Positions 39,745 through 49,997 are shown, numbered from the stretch's first letter. The stretch is DNA of 64,000 bases from Streptococcus oralis (GCA_905370255.1 CAJPKC010000002.1:1-64000); one strand, 5' to 3'. The notes: a model not told the origin generated them from the letters alone. Numbers and translations: made by a program.

Positions 39745-42700
39745 GTGAAGAAGTTTAAATGGTTTATCCCACTGTTGCTCGTTGGATTGACAGTCTTCGG
39801 TGGGAATTTGATTCAAAGTATTTCTCCGTCAGCTGGTTCTGTGTTTGTGCAGACCGTATATGCTGATGGTGATGAAGATAAAGACAAAGATGCAATCGAT
39901 AGTTCGATTTATGCGAAAGCGAGTGATATTGCGAATGCCTTCAACCAAGGTCTATCAGCGTTAGGTTCTGATAAAGACGAAGACGTTGAAAAAGCAAACA
40001 AATTACTCGATTTAGTTCGTCAGAATCCAACTTCGGCAACGAACGTAGGTAATGCTGGTGGAGCTCTTGGTTATGCAGATAATCCGACAGGGTTTGTTAG
40101 TCTTGGTACTAAGTTAAAAAATTGGATTATTTCGAAAGTGTCAGCAAACTCTTCAGCTTATAGTTATAAGGGTCTTGCAAACGTAACACTGAGTCCAAAT
40201 AATGACGATAACGGTAATAGCGTTAAGTCGTCTTCGTTCATTGGATATGCATTATACGGTAAAGCTCTTACTGAAAATGGTTATATGAAGATGGGTGATT
40301 CATCTATCATCGGTACTGTTATTCAGTTTGGTCGTGTTATCGGTGGTATGATTATCTTGGTTCTTTATATGATCAACTTAATCATTCCTGTACTGTTCGC
40401 TGTTGTTCTTAAATTGATGTTGATCTTTAACCCGTTTGTTTGGTTGGCTAAAGGATCAGGTGTTGCAAACGCAGCAACTGGTGGTCTGTTGAAGAGTGCT
40501 ATTGATACAAACATCCCAGGTGCTGAGTTCTTCGGAAACATGGTTCAAAGTTTCAATGGGCTTTATGCAGCGTTGACTTCGGCGGGTCTACTATCCATTG
40601 TATTCTTGTTGATGTTCTTGATTGCGGGTGTCTTTATCTTTGGTAAAATCGGTGGTGTTAAATCGCGATTTGTTAAAATTGTATTACGTCTCTTGATTAT
40701 TGTCTTAGGTATTCCTCTTGTAGGTGGAACGTATACGTCAACGTTAAAATGGCTTCAAAAAGAAGCGGCAGACTCAGGTGCTTCCGGATATGTGAACTAT
40801 GTGATCGCATCGTCATTTATTCGTGTTGACTCATGGGTTGAAAATACTCGTTTAGCACCGCCTACAGCGGGTGGTAGGCTTGCGACAAACCCTGGTTCTT
40901 CATTGATCAAGTATAATCCACAAGCAATGGTTGCTTCGCGTGACACCCAAGATCTACGTCGTGTGGCGGCTGCTATTAATGTCATTGCGGCTGAGGGTGA
41001 TGCAAGTGATGCAGGCGGTACTGGTGCAAATAATTGGGCGAATGTTCTTAGACAAAATTTGAATTCTACTAGTTCGAAAGCAAGTGATGGGTTGAGTTCT
41101 TATCAAAGTGCATCTGGCTATGGTAAAGATCAAGCAACGTTAGATGCCGGTGACTCATTTACTGCTGATTTGGCGAAAGCTGCGGATTCGTCAGCGGTAT
41201 CGTGGGTTGTAGACACCTTGTTCAAATTTATGGGATCTACTAAATACACGGGTGCTAACTACGATTCATTTGTTAAAGGTACAATTCATTCTAAAGCTGG
41301 TTTGAAAGCGGCTAATGGATTGCTCTCATTGAACTTCGAAATTTTGGATAACGTAGGTGACTTTAAAAAAGACACATCTGAAGGTGTTGATAAAGGGTCT
41401 ACAGGTTATATTCTTTATGATGGTACCGGTATTAAGGGGTTGGGTGAATCTGATGGCGGTAAAGGTGAGGGTGACGCAGGTCGTGCTTTTGCCAAAGGAT
41501 ACACTGCTCGTAAGTATAATTTCTATAATAATGGTTTCTTATCGGTAACTCCAACAGGTAACGCGTTTATGAATTCACCTGAAGTATCTTATTACTTGAA
41601 ATCAGGTGGAACTATTTCGAATGGTTCATTACAAACGTCTCACTTGGATACTGCGGCAAATCGTACCGGTTTTGGTCTTTCTGATTTGGCGATGTATAAT
41701 TTCCTAAATACGTCGTTTGAAGGATCGGGTATGACGGTTTATTCGCCATCTAATTCAACAAGTATTTTGTCTCTCGGTCAGTATCAGACGGTTGTTATGC
41801 CGGGTCGTGGATTTGATGTATTCATGCTATGGTTAGAGACAGTTGTTATTCTTCTTGTATTCGTTATCGTTGGTATCTTGTTCTGGTACGAAATGATTAC
41901 GAAAGTGTTCTTCAACTTCTTCGGATTGTTGACGAATATCTTCGGTTCAGCGCTTGGTTCACTTAACTTCTTTATGAAGATGGTGCTTTATGCAGGTGCT
42001 GCGTTGATTCAATTAGTAACTGCAATGGTGGCTTATTTAATGATTACACAAATCCTTATGGGTGTTGTTACGATGGCTAGTAAGTTGGCCGCGAATGCGA
42101 CAATCGTGTTACCGCTTGGTGCGATGAACATTCAAGCAGGTGCAACAATTGGTTCAGCTCTTGCTCGTATTCTTTCAATTTTCTTATTGTTGGCTGTTGC
42201 CTTTAGTGCTCGCTACGTGTATAAAAAGCACGTAGCCAGTGCTATTATGGAATTCTTCACTGAAATGATTACGAAGTTTACGCATCGTTTGGATCAAGCT
42301 CAAGGTGGAGACGGAACTGCTGGTCAAAAGCTTCAAGCGGCTGGTGAGCAACACAAGAAAGATATTGATAAGTCTGATTATCAAGATGCTCTCGCACAAG
42401 AGAAAGCTCTTGATATGGAAGATCGTCGTCAAGGTAAACAAGGTCGTTCAAACGCCGAACTTCGAGCGGCCGCTCGAGCGAAAGCTATGCAAACTAAAGC
42501 GGCTCGACTTAATGACGTGGCGCATGGTCGTACAAGTGAACATGCATTGAGTTCTGAAAAAGAATTGCAAGAAAGTCGTAAAGATCAGTTGGCTCAGAAG
42601 AAAGACGAAACGAACGAATATCGTCGTAATGCTCGTGAAATCAAGCGTAATTCTAAATTGTTGGAATCACGTGATTCGGCAATTGCTCAAGAAGTTGCTA

Positions 42701-44517
42701 AATATAACAAAGATGTCGAGGGTAAAGGCTTTACATCTTTGGATCAAGGTTACGGTGACGTTGACGGTGACGGTCATGATATGGATCCGAAAACGATTAG
42801 TGATGAAGATGCCGCTGCAAAAGCAGGTATCGGTAACTATGATGATCTGTATAAAGCAAATACGGAATTGAATCATGCTGAAAGTCAAATTCGAGGACGT
42901 ATGTCTAAGAAACAAGAAGCCCGTGCTGATTTGATGAAAACACGTGAAGGTAAACGTGCTGAATTAGAAGCGGCTAAGCGAAGTCAATCACAAGTTGAAG
43001 GTCGTTTGGCTAATGCGATGCAAGTTCGCGATAAAGCACAAGTTGCGTTGGAAGAAGCTGTTGCAGGTGGTAATCAACCAACAATTGATGCCGCACGTGC
43101 TCGTTTAAGTGATGCTAATGGTAATGTCGCTAAGTTTGAACAACAATCTCAAGATGCGCAAAGCGAAGTCAGTGTCGCTCAAAAAGGTGTTGATGATGTA
43201 GATGCGCAATTGGACGCAAACAATGAAGCTATTGCGGCTGATGATGCTGAACTTGATACAATTCGAAGCAATCGTGTGTTGGTTCGTCGTGCTGCGAAGC
43301 ACTTAGCTCGTAAGAGCGGTTTCCAATCGAATGTCGCTGGCGAAGTGCAACAAGTAACTTTGGCTGATGGTTCAAGAGGTACTGCGAAAGTCTTTAAGGG
43401 TGATCCTGATAGAGCATTTAGTGATTTGACTAAATTGCGAAATTCTATGATTGAAGGTCAAGCACTTGAATCGCAATACAAATCTATGAAAGAATCTGAT
43501 CCGGTTGGTGCTCAAAGAATCTATCAACAGCTTCAACAAAATAATCAACAACGTGCTTCTTCGGTACAAAATCTCGCTCAAATGGGATTCGATGTACAAA
43601 ATATGACAACCCTTGATCAAGTGAATGAGGTTGGACAAGCGTTCGAGCAAGAATTCAATACTGTATCGGGTGGTCAAGGAAGCGTTGTTGTATCAGGCAA
43701 TACTCAAGCGCGTTCAATCACACCGTACGGCCGTACGGTTAAAGCTCCTGTTGAAGGCGTTAAACCTGAATTGTATACGCCTTATAATGAGGCTCCGGCG
43801 CCATTTGTTAATGGTCGTCAACAACAAGTGGCATCGCTTTATAATAATAGTGGTCCTGGAAATGTCGTACAGATGCCGACACGAACAGTGACTGCAACGA
43901 GTGGTCCGCAAAGTAATGATACGCGACGTACGATTAGAGCTACACAAGAAACTCGAATTGTTAGCGGTGATCCATCGGTAGGTGTTGATCATTTAGATGT
44001 TATTTCTGAAGAACATGTAACGCATGAATCTGTCGGTGGCGGTGGTCCGCGTAGAACGATTGTGAATCAAGTCCAAGGTTCACGTGTTGTTCAAGGACAA
44101 CCTTCTGTACAGAGTCAATCTCCGATTATGAATCCGGTGTCAGGTGGTGTTTTAGGTGGTGGATATTCCGGACCAGCGCCTATTCAATCACAAGCGTCAG
44201 GACCTCGTAATTTGGGAACTACGACTCTTACAACAGATACAACTGAATTTGTTCAGGGCGCATCTAATGATACTCGTCGAACAGTTCGTCGTAATAACAA
44301 TGTACGAGTTCAAGAACGGGCTCCTCAAGCAACAGATACTATCGAGGTTCACGATGAAGGATTTGTTCAATATGAACAATCTCAACCGCAATCTCGACGT
44401 ACTGTTGTCCGTACAACGAATGGACAACCTAAACGTCCAGTACAGCGTCCAGGTGTAACGTATGGTCCTAATAATAAGGTTCAGCCTGCACCATTGTCTC
44501 GTAAACCTAAAAAGTGA
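39745..44517 (+). CDS. VirB6-like polytopic transfer protein with a long coiled-coil tail, 1590 aa
   Basis: Starts with GTG right after the VirB4-like stop. It has an N-terminal signal-like segment (about 5-25), membrane-rich regions (about 190-335 and 690-835), a long cytoplasmic coiled coil (about 850-1230) and a Q/R/T-rich tail. The tail has two copies of an NDTRRT(I/V)R ... RRTVV unit (about 1390-1480 and 1510-1570). The plan matches the VirB6/TrsL-like channel proteins of Gram-positive conjugation systems, with an unusually long C-terminus. It probably forms the inner-membrane DNA channel. Confidence 0.7.
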   Translation: MKKFKWFIPLLLVGLTVFGGNLIQSISPSAGSVFVQTVYADGDEDKDKDAIDSSIYAKASDIANAFNQGLSALGSDKDEDVEKANKLLDLVRQNPTSATNVGNAGGALGYADNPTGFVSLGTKLKNWIISKVSANSSAYSYKGLANVTLSPNNDDNGNSVKSSSFIGYALYGKALTENGYMKMGDSSIIGTVIQFGRVIGGMIILVLYMINLIIPVLFAVVLKLMLIFNPFVWLAKGSGVANAATGGLLKSAIDTNIPGAEFFGNMVQSFNGLYAALTSAGLLSIVFLLMFLIAGVFIFGKIGGVKSRFVKIVLRLLIIVLGIPLVGGTYTSTLKWLQKEAADSGASGYVNYVIASSFIRVDSWVENTRLAPPTAGGRLATNPGSSLIKYNPQAMVASRDTQDLRRVAAAINVIAAEGDASDAGGTGANNWANVLRQNLNSTSSKASDGLSSYQSASGYGKDQATLDAGDSFTADLAKAADSSAVSWVVDTLFKFMGSTKYTGANYDSFVKGTIHSKAGLKAANGLLSLNFEILDNVGDFKKDTSEGVDKGSTGYILYDGTGIKGLGESDGGKGEGDAGRAFAKGYTARKYNFYNNGFLSVTPTGNAFMNSPEVSYYLKSGGTISNGSLQTSHLDTAANRTGFGLSDLAMYNFLNTSFEGSGMTVYSPSNSTSILSLGQYQTVVMPGRGFDVFMLWLETVVILLVFVIVGILFWYEMITKVFFNFFGLLTNIFGSALGSLNFFMKMVLYAGAALIQLVTAMVAYLMITQILMGVVTMASKLAANATIVLPLGAMNIQAGATIGSALARILSIFLLLAVAFSARYVYKKHVASAIMEFFTEMITKFTHRLDQAQGGDGTAGQKLQAAGEQHKKDIDKSDYQDALAQEKALDMEDRRQGKQGRSNAELRAAARAKAMQTKAARLNDVAHGRTSEHALSSEKELQESRKDQLAQKKDETNEYRRNAREIKRNSKLLESRDSAIAQEVAKYNKDVEGKGFTSLDQGYGDVDGDGHDMDPKTISDEDAAAKAGIGNYDDLYKANTELNHAESQIRGRMSKKQEARADLMKTREGKRAELEAAKRSQSQVEGRLANAMQVRDKAQVALEEAVAGGNQPTIDAARARLSDANGNVAKFEQQSQDAQSEVSVAQKGVDDVDAQLDANNEAIAADDAELDTIRSNRVLVRRAAKHLARKSGFQSNVAGEVQQVTLADGSRGTAKVFKGDPDRAFSDLTKLRNSMIEGQALESQYKSMKESDPVGAQRIYQQLQQNNQQRASSVQNLAQMGFDVQNMTTLDQVNEVGQAFEQEFNTVSGGQGSVVVSGNTQARSITPYGRTVKAPVEGVKPELYTPYNEAPAPFVNGRQQQVASLYNNSGPGNVVQMPTRTVTATSGPQSNDTRRTIRATQETRIVSGDPSVGVDHLDVISEEHVTHESVGGGGPRRTIVNQVQGSRVVQGQPSVQSQSPIMNPVSGGVLGGGYSGPAPIQSQASGPRNLGTTTLTTDTTEFVQGASNDTRRTVRRNNNVRVQERAPQATDTIEVHDEGFVQYEQSQPQSRRTVVRTTNGQPKRPVQRPGVTYGPNNKVQPAPLSRKPKK

Positions 44518-44542
44518 TGAAAATTTTCATCACTTTTTTTTC
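44514..44542 (+). terminator. Terminator after the VirB6-like gene
   Basis: GTGATGAAAA/TTTTCATCAC perfect palindrome overlapping the stop codon, then eight Ts. Confidence 0.8.
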
Positions 44543-44550
44543 GCACCTCT

Positions 44551-44579
44551 TGACAAACGATTTCATATTTGCTAAACTT
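44551..44579 (+). promoter_or_regulatory. Promoter of the VirB2-like gene
   Basis: TTGACA, 17 bases, TAAACT preceded by TGC. It gives a leader of about 40 bases before the first small frame. Confidence 0.75.
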
Positions 44580-44625
44580 ATTATTGTAAAAACTTGCCCG
44601 AAAATAATTAACGAAGGAGAATATT

Positions 44626-44679
44626 ATGGATCTCAATAGGAGGGCAGGCGAGATTCATGGTAGATCATTAGTCCAATGA
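44626..44679 (+). CDS. 17-residue leader peptide coupled to the VirB2-like gene
   Basis: ATG at 44626 with GAAGGAG upstream opens MDLNRRAGEIHGRSLVQ and stops at TGA 44677-44679. The stop overlaps the ATG of the next gene (ATGA at 44676). The next gene has no ribosome site of its own, so ribosomes that finish this peptide probably re-initiate there. The peptide is basic and not hydrophobic. Confidence 0.5.
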   Translation: MDLNRRAGEIHGRSLVQ

Positions 44680-45062
44680 ATTCATTATTGACTAGCATTT
44701 ACACCGAGCTTCCTGTCGGTGCGTGGGATTTGACGTCATTCCTTACAAATGCCTATAAACAAGTTGGCGAATGGGGTAAACTTTTGCTAATGCTCTTGGG
44801 TATTATCTTGATCGTTGTATCAGGTGTTAAGATCTGGCGTAACTTCACAAGCGAAAGCGCACAACGTCAACCTCGTTGGGGTATGACTATTTGCGGATTG
44901 CTCGTAGGTGGTGCTCTCTCTATTTCATCAGGTTGGACACTCTTGAACGATATCGCTCAAGGTGGTCAAAAGACTATCCAAGATTTGGGTGGTGGTGCTA
45001 TTGTATTCAGTAATATTGTGGCACATCCCGCTGAAGCTATTCGTGCTTTGATTAGCTTCTAA
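44676..45062 (+). CDS. Small VirB2-like or channel membrane protein, 128 aa
   Basis: Two hydrophobic segments (about residues 34-53 and 68-88) with a short polar loop (KIWRNFTSESAQRQPRWG) between them are followed by a glycine-rich, mildly hydrophobic tail. The topology resembles VirB2-like pilin subunits. A separate strong promoter suggests high expression, also like a pilin. There is no direct Shine-Dalgarno; it is coupled to a 17-codon frame. A terminator follows. Confidence 0.5.
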   Translation: MNSLLTSIYTELPVGAWDLTSFLTNAYKQVGEWGKLLLMLLGIILIVVSGVKIWRNFTSESAQRQPRWGMTICGLLVGGALSISSGWTLLNDIAQGGQKTIQDLGGGAIVFSNIVAHPAEAIRALISF

Positions 45063-45083
45063 TAGTTAGTACGGGATTGAAAG

Positions 45084-45111
45084 GCTAGGTGAAGACCTAG
45101 TCTTTTTTTTG
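45084..45111 (+). terminator. Terminator after the VirB2-like gene
   Basis: GGCTAGGT/ACCTAGTC stem with GAAG loop and eight Ts. The next promoter (TTGTGA 45113-45118, 17 bases, TATAAT 45136-45141) starts at its end. Confidence 0.8.
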
Positions 45112-45171
45112 TTGTGAAGTTGGAATATTTGTGATATAATAGGTCTATGACAAAACAGAAAGGGTTTTAAT

Positions 45172-46596
45172 ATGGCTTTTTGGAATAAGGGTATGACCGA
45201 TGGTGGTGAAGATACCCGTAAGAATAAGTTAGATAAAGAATTTGACAAAGAAGCGGCCCGTGAAGAACGATTACGTAAATTTAAGATGGGTCAGCACAAT
45301 ATTATTGAGCGACAACTTGTAACGTTGGGTATTGCGTTAGGTGTTACGATTGTTGGGATTTCTATCTCAGCAAATGGTATGATTAAGAAAAATAGCCAGA
45401 CGTTATCAACAAAAGCAATTTATACGGAGCAAGCAGAGTATTCTAAAAACTCAGCGGTTAAGGCGAAAGTTGTATCCGTTAACCGTTCAAAAGATGGAAA
45501 AACGGCATACTTGCTATTTTATTTTGAACAACCTGACCAAGTATCGCAGGATGCTCGGAATTATAAGGTTTTCTTGTCTGCATTTAATGATCGATTAAAA
45601 ACAACACCTGTTGGAAATATGTTCGTGTTTGGTTCAACAGGCTATATGGGTGTTCGAATTCATGATGAAGCCGGTATTCCGAACCAAGTGTTAGATATTA
45701 CGATTCGTTCTGAGAAAGACGTAGCTACATCTAAACAGGATAATGAGAAAGCAACTCTTGAGAACGGATACGGTGAAACGTTTAGAAAATACAATCAGAT
45801 TCGTTTTTATGCGAACTTTGGCGCGAAGAAAGCAACGGTTGTGGATTTAGCGAACGATGCATCGCCATCTGAAATGTATTATCAGTTAGTCGGTAAAGAA
45901 GAAGATAAGAAATTGTTGGCTGAGTATGACGAAGAAGTTGCTTCTATCAAGACGCAATTGGCTCGTATTGAAGAATATCAAACACGTATTGCCGATCGCG
46001 GTTATGATGTGCCAGAACTTCCAGAAGTATTCCGTGATATGAAAGTTACAGCCGATGGTCTTGAAACAACCGCTGTGGTTCCTGGTGGGTATAACTTGAA
46101 AGCCGGATCTACGCTTCGTGATGGTTATTTGAAACAGTTGATTACAGGCGATATTGATGAAGACGATATTTCTAATTTGTTGGCTGTCAAGTCAGCTGAA
46201 ACGAGTGGTTCGTTAACGAAGCAAGTTCAGAAGTCAGATGGTACGTATGAAACCGTTGAGGTTAATATTGATAAATCTAAATTGAAAGGCTTAGCGACAG
46301 TTGGTAATGACGTACAGTCTTCACTTCAGATTCGTACTTTGAAGAAAACAGGTAGCGATCAAACGCTTGAGTTGAGCGCTGTTCAATCCGATTTGAACTC
46401 GTCTACGGAAATGGCTGTTGCGAAAGACGCTGAACAATTGAGTCAAGCGTATCAAGCGCTGTTCCAATCGTTGCAAAAGGTTCAGGTTACGATTAACCGT
46501 AAACGTGTTGCTTTGGATGAAGGAATGTTATCACAAAAAACTCTTTATACTCAAACATCTGGTGCGAAGACATTTAATGTTTGGCAACAAAAATAA
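45172..46596 (+). CDS. Single-span transfer protein, 474 aa
   Basis: A charged N-terminus (1-48) and one membrane segment (about 49-68) precede a large extracytoplasmic part with a helical region (about 245-275). The gene lies among the transfer genes and has its own promoter and terminator. It could be a scaffold in the wall-spanning channel. No family is recognised. AGAAAGGG precedes the ATG. Confidence 0.6.
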   Translation: MAFWNKGMTDGGEDTRKNKLDKEFDKEAAREERLRKFKMGQHNIIERQLVTLGIALGVTIVGISISANGMIKKNSQTLSTKAIYTEQAEYSKNSAVKAKVVSVNRSKDGKTAYLLFYFEQPDQVSQDARNYKVFLSAFNDRLKTTPVGNMFVFGSTGYMGVRIHDEAGIPNQVLDITIRSEKDVATSKQDNEKATLENGYGETFRKYNQIRFYANFGAKKATVVDLANDASPSEMYYQLVGKEEDKKLLAEYDEEVASIKTQLARIEEYQTRIADRGYDVPELPEVFRDMKVTADGLETTAVVPGGYNLKAGSTLRDGYLKQLITGDIDEDDISNLLAVKSAETSGSLTKQVQKSDGTYETVEVNIDKSKLKGLATVGNDVQSSLQIRTLKKTGSDQTLELSAVQSDLNSSTEMAVAKDAEQLSQAYQALFQSLQKVQVTINRKRVALDEGMLSQKTLYTQTSGAKTFNVWQQK

Positions 46597-46600
46597 GAAT

Positions 46601-46625
46601 AAGCCCGTTCAATTCGGGCTTTTTT
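46601..46625 (+). terminator. Terminator after the 474-aa gene
   Basis: AAGCCCG/CGGGCTT stem with a six- to seven-base loop and Ts. An extended -10 TATAAT follows at 46649-46654. Confidence 0.75.
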
Positions 46626-46684
46626 GAGACTTTTTGTAGATTTTGTGATATAATTGATATAGTCAATTGCAGAAAGGAACGATT

Positions 46685-47392
46685 ATGGCAAAATTGTCAA
46701 AAGAAAAGAAACTAAAATATGGTGATCGTAACCATTTGGTTTCTATTAAAACAAAATCAGGTAAAGAAATCGGTGGCGGTTTTTTTGATTGGTTGTTACC
46801 TCGATGGTCAGTTGTACCTGTTACGATTGGTGTTTTGATGATAGCGGGTAGTGTGACGAGTAATATACTACAAAATAAAGTGGTTGAATCTCGTAATGAA
46901 CAGCTTGTTGCTAAGATTAAAACGGCAAAAGCCGAATTAAAACGTGAAAAGAAATCAGTCAAACCTAGTGTGATTTATAAAGATGTTGCGGTTCAGACTC
47001 ATAATGCGGGTGCAACGGGTAAAGCTGTTGCTGAGAGTATGATGACCGTTACGAAGAAACAAGATGTTTCCACGAGAGCTTCTGTGTCGGATGATGATGC
47101 GGTTAAAGCTACGAATGTTTTGATGAAGTCTTTGGATAAGAGCGCGTCTGAGTGGTCTAAGGTTAAATCGTGGTTGAAGAGACCTGATTGGACGTTAACG
47201 TTTGAGTCAGATGTTCCGTTTGAGGGTACGGATGTTCAAACAATGTTTACGATTAAGGACGGTTCTGGAAAAACTGTAGGTTATGTTCTTGCGAAGTATG
47301 ATGCTGTCGAAGATTTGTTTACGAATGTCAAAACTGTATACGTAAAAGATGTTCGTGATTTGAAATTGGATGGGGGAACTAAGCATGAATAA
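46685..47392 (+). CDS. VirB8-like bitopic transfer protein, copy A
   Basis: The start at 46685 (MAKLSKEKKLKYGDRNHLVS) has AGAAAGGAAC before it. There is one membrane segment (about 44-62), then a coiled stretch and an alpha/beta domain ending W.KRPDWTLTFESDVPFEG...FTIKDGSGKTVGYVLAKYDAV. It is a clear paralogue of the protein at 50075-50794. The topology and the small C-terminal domain fit the VirB8/TcpC group of channel proteins, which I propose without proof. Confidence 0.6.
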   Translation: MAKLSKEKKLKYGDRNHLVSIKTKSGKEIGGGFFDWLLPRWSVVPVTIGVLMIAGSVTSNILQNKVVESRNEQLVAKIKTAKAELKREKKSVKPSVIYKDVAVQTHNAGATGKAVAESMMTVTKKQDVSTRASVSDDDAVKATNVLMKSLDKSASEWSKVKSWLKRPDWTLTFESDVPFEGTDVQTMFTIKDGSGKTVGYVLAKYDAVEDLFTNVKTVYVKDVRDLKLDGGTKHE

Positions 47393-47978
47393 GTATAAGA
47401 ATTTGATTAAGAACGTTCTGGTTACGATTGTGACAATGTTTGTTACGTGGATTTCGTTATTGCTGATTAGTGTGTTTTTAGCGGGTCCGTCGAAGTTGAA
47501 TTCACAGTTGAAAGATATGTATGCTTCTGTGCGAAATCAGATTGTTGATGCGCGCGGTGTATCGCATTCGAAAAAGACAGAGACTAAGAAAAACATTAAA
47601 GGTGTTTCGACTGATATTTTTGAAGACGATTCAAAACAAGCTGAAAAGGCGTTTAAGTCATATTTGACAATTGATTCGGCTAAGGATTACACCGATGTTA
47701 AAAAACTTGTAACGAATCAGTTTACATCCGAATCGAATTTTGTTAAAATGTTTTTTGAAAGCGATACATTTACGAACAAAATGTCGTTTAAATCATTGGA
47801 TGTTATTATGAAATCGTGGTCTGAAGACGGATCTGTTGCGTATAATGGTATTTTAAGCTATACTGTTAATGGTAAAGAGCATCGTCGATTGGTTACATTT
47901 ACTATGTTTTATAACACGGATGATCGTACTAGTCGTGATTTGAAAGATGTTCAAGTAAATGATGCTGAATTTATGTAG
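47385..47978 (+). CDS. Bitopic transfer protein, copy A of a second paralogous pair
   Basis: The start at 47385 (MNKYKNLIKNVLVTIVTMFV) after GGGGGAAC overlaps the end of the previous gene by eight bases. One N-terminal membrane segment (about 8-33) is followed by a helical linker with TETKKNIKGVS (about 64-75) and a C-terminal alpha/beta domain. The linker and domain match the protein at 50794-51453. The pair with the preceding gene is repeated as a unit downstream of the wall hydrolase. Confidence 0.6.
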   Translation: MNKYKNLIKNVLVTIVTMFVTWISLLLISVFLAGPSKLNSQLKDMYASVRNQIVDARGVSHSKKTETKKNIKGVSTDIFEDDSKQAEKAFKSYLTIDSAKDYTDVKKLVTNQFTSESNFVKMFFESDTFTNKMSFKSLDVIMKSWSEDGSVAYNGILSYTVNGKEHRRLVTFTMFYNTDDRTSRDLKDVQVNDAEFM

Positions 47979-47991
47979 AAAGGCGTAGGGT

Positions 47992-49962
47992 ATGGCTGAA
48001 GATAAAGAATTGAAAGGATCTATTCAAGGAAATGAATCTCCGCAGAATTCGCCAAAAGAACCGAAGTCATCGATTGAAAAAGCAGGTGACGAATTAAAGG
48101 AACAAGCGAAGTCGGATCCAAAATTAAAAGATCCGGGTGGTAAAGGTCTTGATAGAGATCAACCAGAACCTCCTTCGTTGAAGGATGCGTTCAAGAAAAA
48201 CCCAAACGATGATGGCGGTAAAGGTCTTCTTGGTAAAGCTAAGGGTGGCGGAAAAGGTTCGAAAAATGATTCTCCCGAAGATGCTTTAAAAGGAAAACTG
48301 CAAGATACTGGTAAGAAGATAGCAAAAGAAGCGGCAAAACCTGCGGGTAAAGCGGGAGCTGCGACTCTCGGTGGTAATATCTTTATGGGTGCGATGAATC
48401 AAGCGGCTACAGCGTCGGTTGGTTTGTTCGCTGCTATTCTCGGATTTATTGTCGACATGGTTGTCGGTATCGTTGGTTTTGTTGGTGGTCTGATTATGGG
48501 ACTTCTGACGTTTACTTGGCAGATGGTTGTCATGGCTGTGTCTGGGACAATTGCTATTATTAGTGTTGTTGTGATGATTATCGCACAAAGTAATCAGGTG
48601 CAACGTGCTCGTGCGGCTGACGAAGCGTTCAGATGTAATGATGCTAATGTGGAGAATCGCGCGAAACAAAAGATTTCTGCGGCTAAAAAAGGCGAGTTAT
48701 CTGCTGAAGATCAAGCACGTGTCGATGAAAACTCTAAGAAAACACTTTCTGTTTTGACAAAATACGGATTGGATGAAACGCAAATTGCGGCTGTTTTGGG
48801 GGCTTGGGATTCAGAATCAAGTATTCAACCGAAACGTTATGAAACGGACTATATTGTTAAAGAAAAATATGACCAATTAGATAAAGATGGTCCTACCGCT
48901 GAATCATTAGTAGGCGGTTGGGGTGCGTTTCTTGCAATGTACAACGGTACCGGTCTTAATGAGAGCGGTTATCTTCATGAAGGTAAACATTATATCGGGG
49001 TGGGTCTTGGTCAATGGACAGGTCCTCGTGCGAAACAATTATGGGACTTTTCTAAGTCGATTAAAAAATCGATGTTCGACATGGATACTCAGTTGGCGTT
49101 TATGATCAGTGATAACGATAGTGGTAAATCTCGATTGGATGCGTATAAAGAAGCGTCTAAAGGTAAATCTGTGGATGAAGCTACTGCGTTGTTCTTAGCA
49201 ATGTGGGAGGGTGTGCCTGGTAATAAACTAGCCGCTCGACAACAGGCCGCCGCTGAACGTTTGATTGCGATTAAGAAGATGGATAAAGATGAAGCATATG
49301 CCGCGTCAATCTTATCTCTTGCAAACGTTAAAGCCTCTGCGGCAAATAGTAAACAGTCTAAATTGAATGAAAAAGATGACTGTGGTGTTGCTCTTAAGGA
49401 TAGTGGTGCTGTTGATTATGCTGAAGATGGTACTGGTGAATTTCCTGCTGGTATTACTGGTATTTCTTGGACGCCTGATACATTGCCGAAAGAACTTAAA
49501 CCATTTGCGCATGATCCGAAAGCGTTAGGTTTGTCATGGGGTAGTTCTAAAGGGTGGTATTCCGGATCGGGTCAATGTGTAGACTTGTCTGAGTCGGTTG
49601 CCGGTTGTTTATGGAAGGGCGCCCCTATGCATCTTCCGGGTAACGGTGATTCGTCTGCGGCTAGTGCAGCGGCTGCGTTTGGTACAAAGGTTTCAAGCGA
49701 TCCTATTAAATCGGGGGCTGTATTTACGTCTCCTGAGAATGCGCAATATGGACATACTGGGATTGTCGCTCATATTTTCAAAAATCGTGATATTTTAATT
49801 CTGGAACAAAACTATGATGTGTTATCTGGTATTAATGCCGGTAAACCAAACACGTGGGATTGGCGTTATGTGAAGAAAAGTCAATATGAGTCTCAACATT
49901 GGAAATTCGCGGCTCCTAAAGACGGTAAAGCTGATTGGTCTGGTAAGAAGACTAAGAAGTAA
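47992..49962 (+). CDS. Transfer-associated wall hydrolase: lysozyme-like plus CHAP domains
   Basis: The 656-aa protein has a long glycine/lysine/proline-rich cytoplasmic part (1-120) and two membrane segments (about 140-200). A phage-tail-lysozyme-like domain follows (about 250-430, with AAVLGAWDSESSIQP and GVGLGQWTGPRA). A C-terminal CHAP amidase/endopeptidase domain has Cys in SGQCVDLSE (about 529) and His in YGHTGIVAH (about 588). This is the VirB1-type two-domain hydrolase of Gram-positive conjugation that opens peptidoglycan for the channel. The ribosome site is AGAAAGGCG. It lies between the two copies of a duplicated gene pair. Confidence 0.8.
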   Translation: MAEDKELKGSIQGNESPQNSPKEPKSSIEKAGDELKEQAKSDPKLKDPGGKGLDRDQPEPPSLKDAFKKNPNDDGGKGLLGKAKGGGKGSKNDSPEDALKGKLQDTGKKIAKEAAKPAGKAGAATLGGNIFMGAMNQAATASVGLFAAILGFIVDMVVGIVGFVGGLIMGLLTFTWQMVVMAVSGTIAIISVVVMIIAQSNQVQRARAADEAFRCNDANVENRAKQKISAAKKGELSAEDQARVDENSKKTLSVLTKYGLDETQIAAVLGAWDSESSIQPKRYETDYIVKEKYDQLDKDGPTAESLVGGWGAFLAMYNGTGLNESGYLHEGKHYIGVGLGQWTGPRAKQLWDFSKSIKKSMFDMDTQLAFMISDNDSGKSRLDAYKEASKGKSVDEATALFLAMWEGVPGNKLAARQQAAAERLIAIKKMDKDEAYAASILSLANVKASAANSKQSKLNEKDDCGVALKDSGAVDYAEDGTGEFPAGITGISWTPDTLPKELKPFAHDPKALGLSWGSSKGWYSGSGQCVDLSESVAGCLWKGAPMHLPGNGDSSAASAAAAFGTKVSSDPIKSGAVFTSPENAQYGHTGIVAHIFKNRDILILEQNYDVLSGINAGKPNTWDWRYVKKSQYESQHWKFAAPKDGKADWSGKKTKK

Positions 49963-49965
49963 TAT

Positions 49966-49997
49966 AAGAGCCTATAAATTTTATAGGCTTTTTCTTT
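49966..49997 (+). terminator. Terminator after the wall hydrolase gene
   Basis: AAGAGCCTATAAA.../...TTTATAGGCTTTTT stem with Ts. An extended -10 TATAAT at 50038-50043 begins the next unit. Confidence 0.75.

Noticed and set aside
42658..42680. A third parS-like palindrome (GAATCACGTGATTC near 42663-42676) in the VirB6-like gene.
   Set aside because: It shares only the CACGTG core with parS; the outer bases differ from the ParB consensus.
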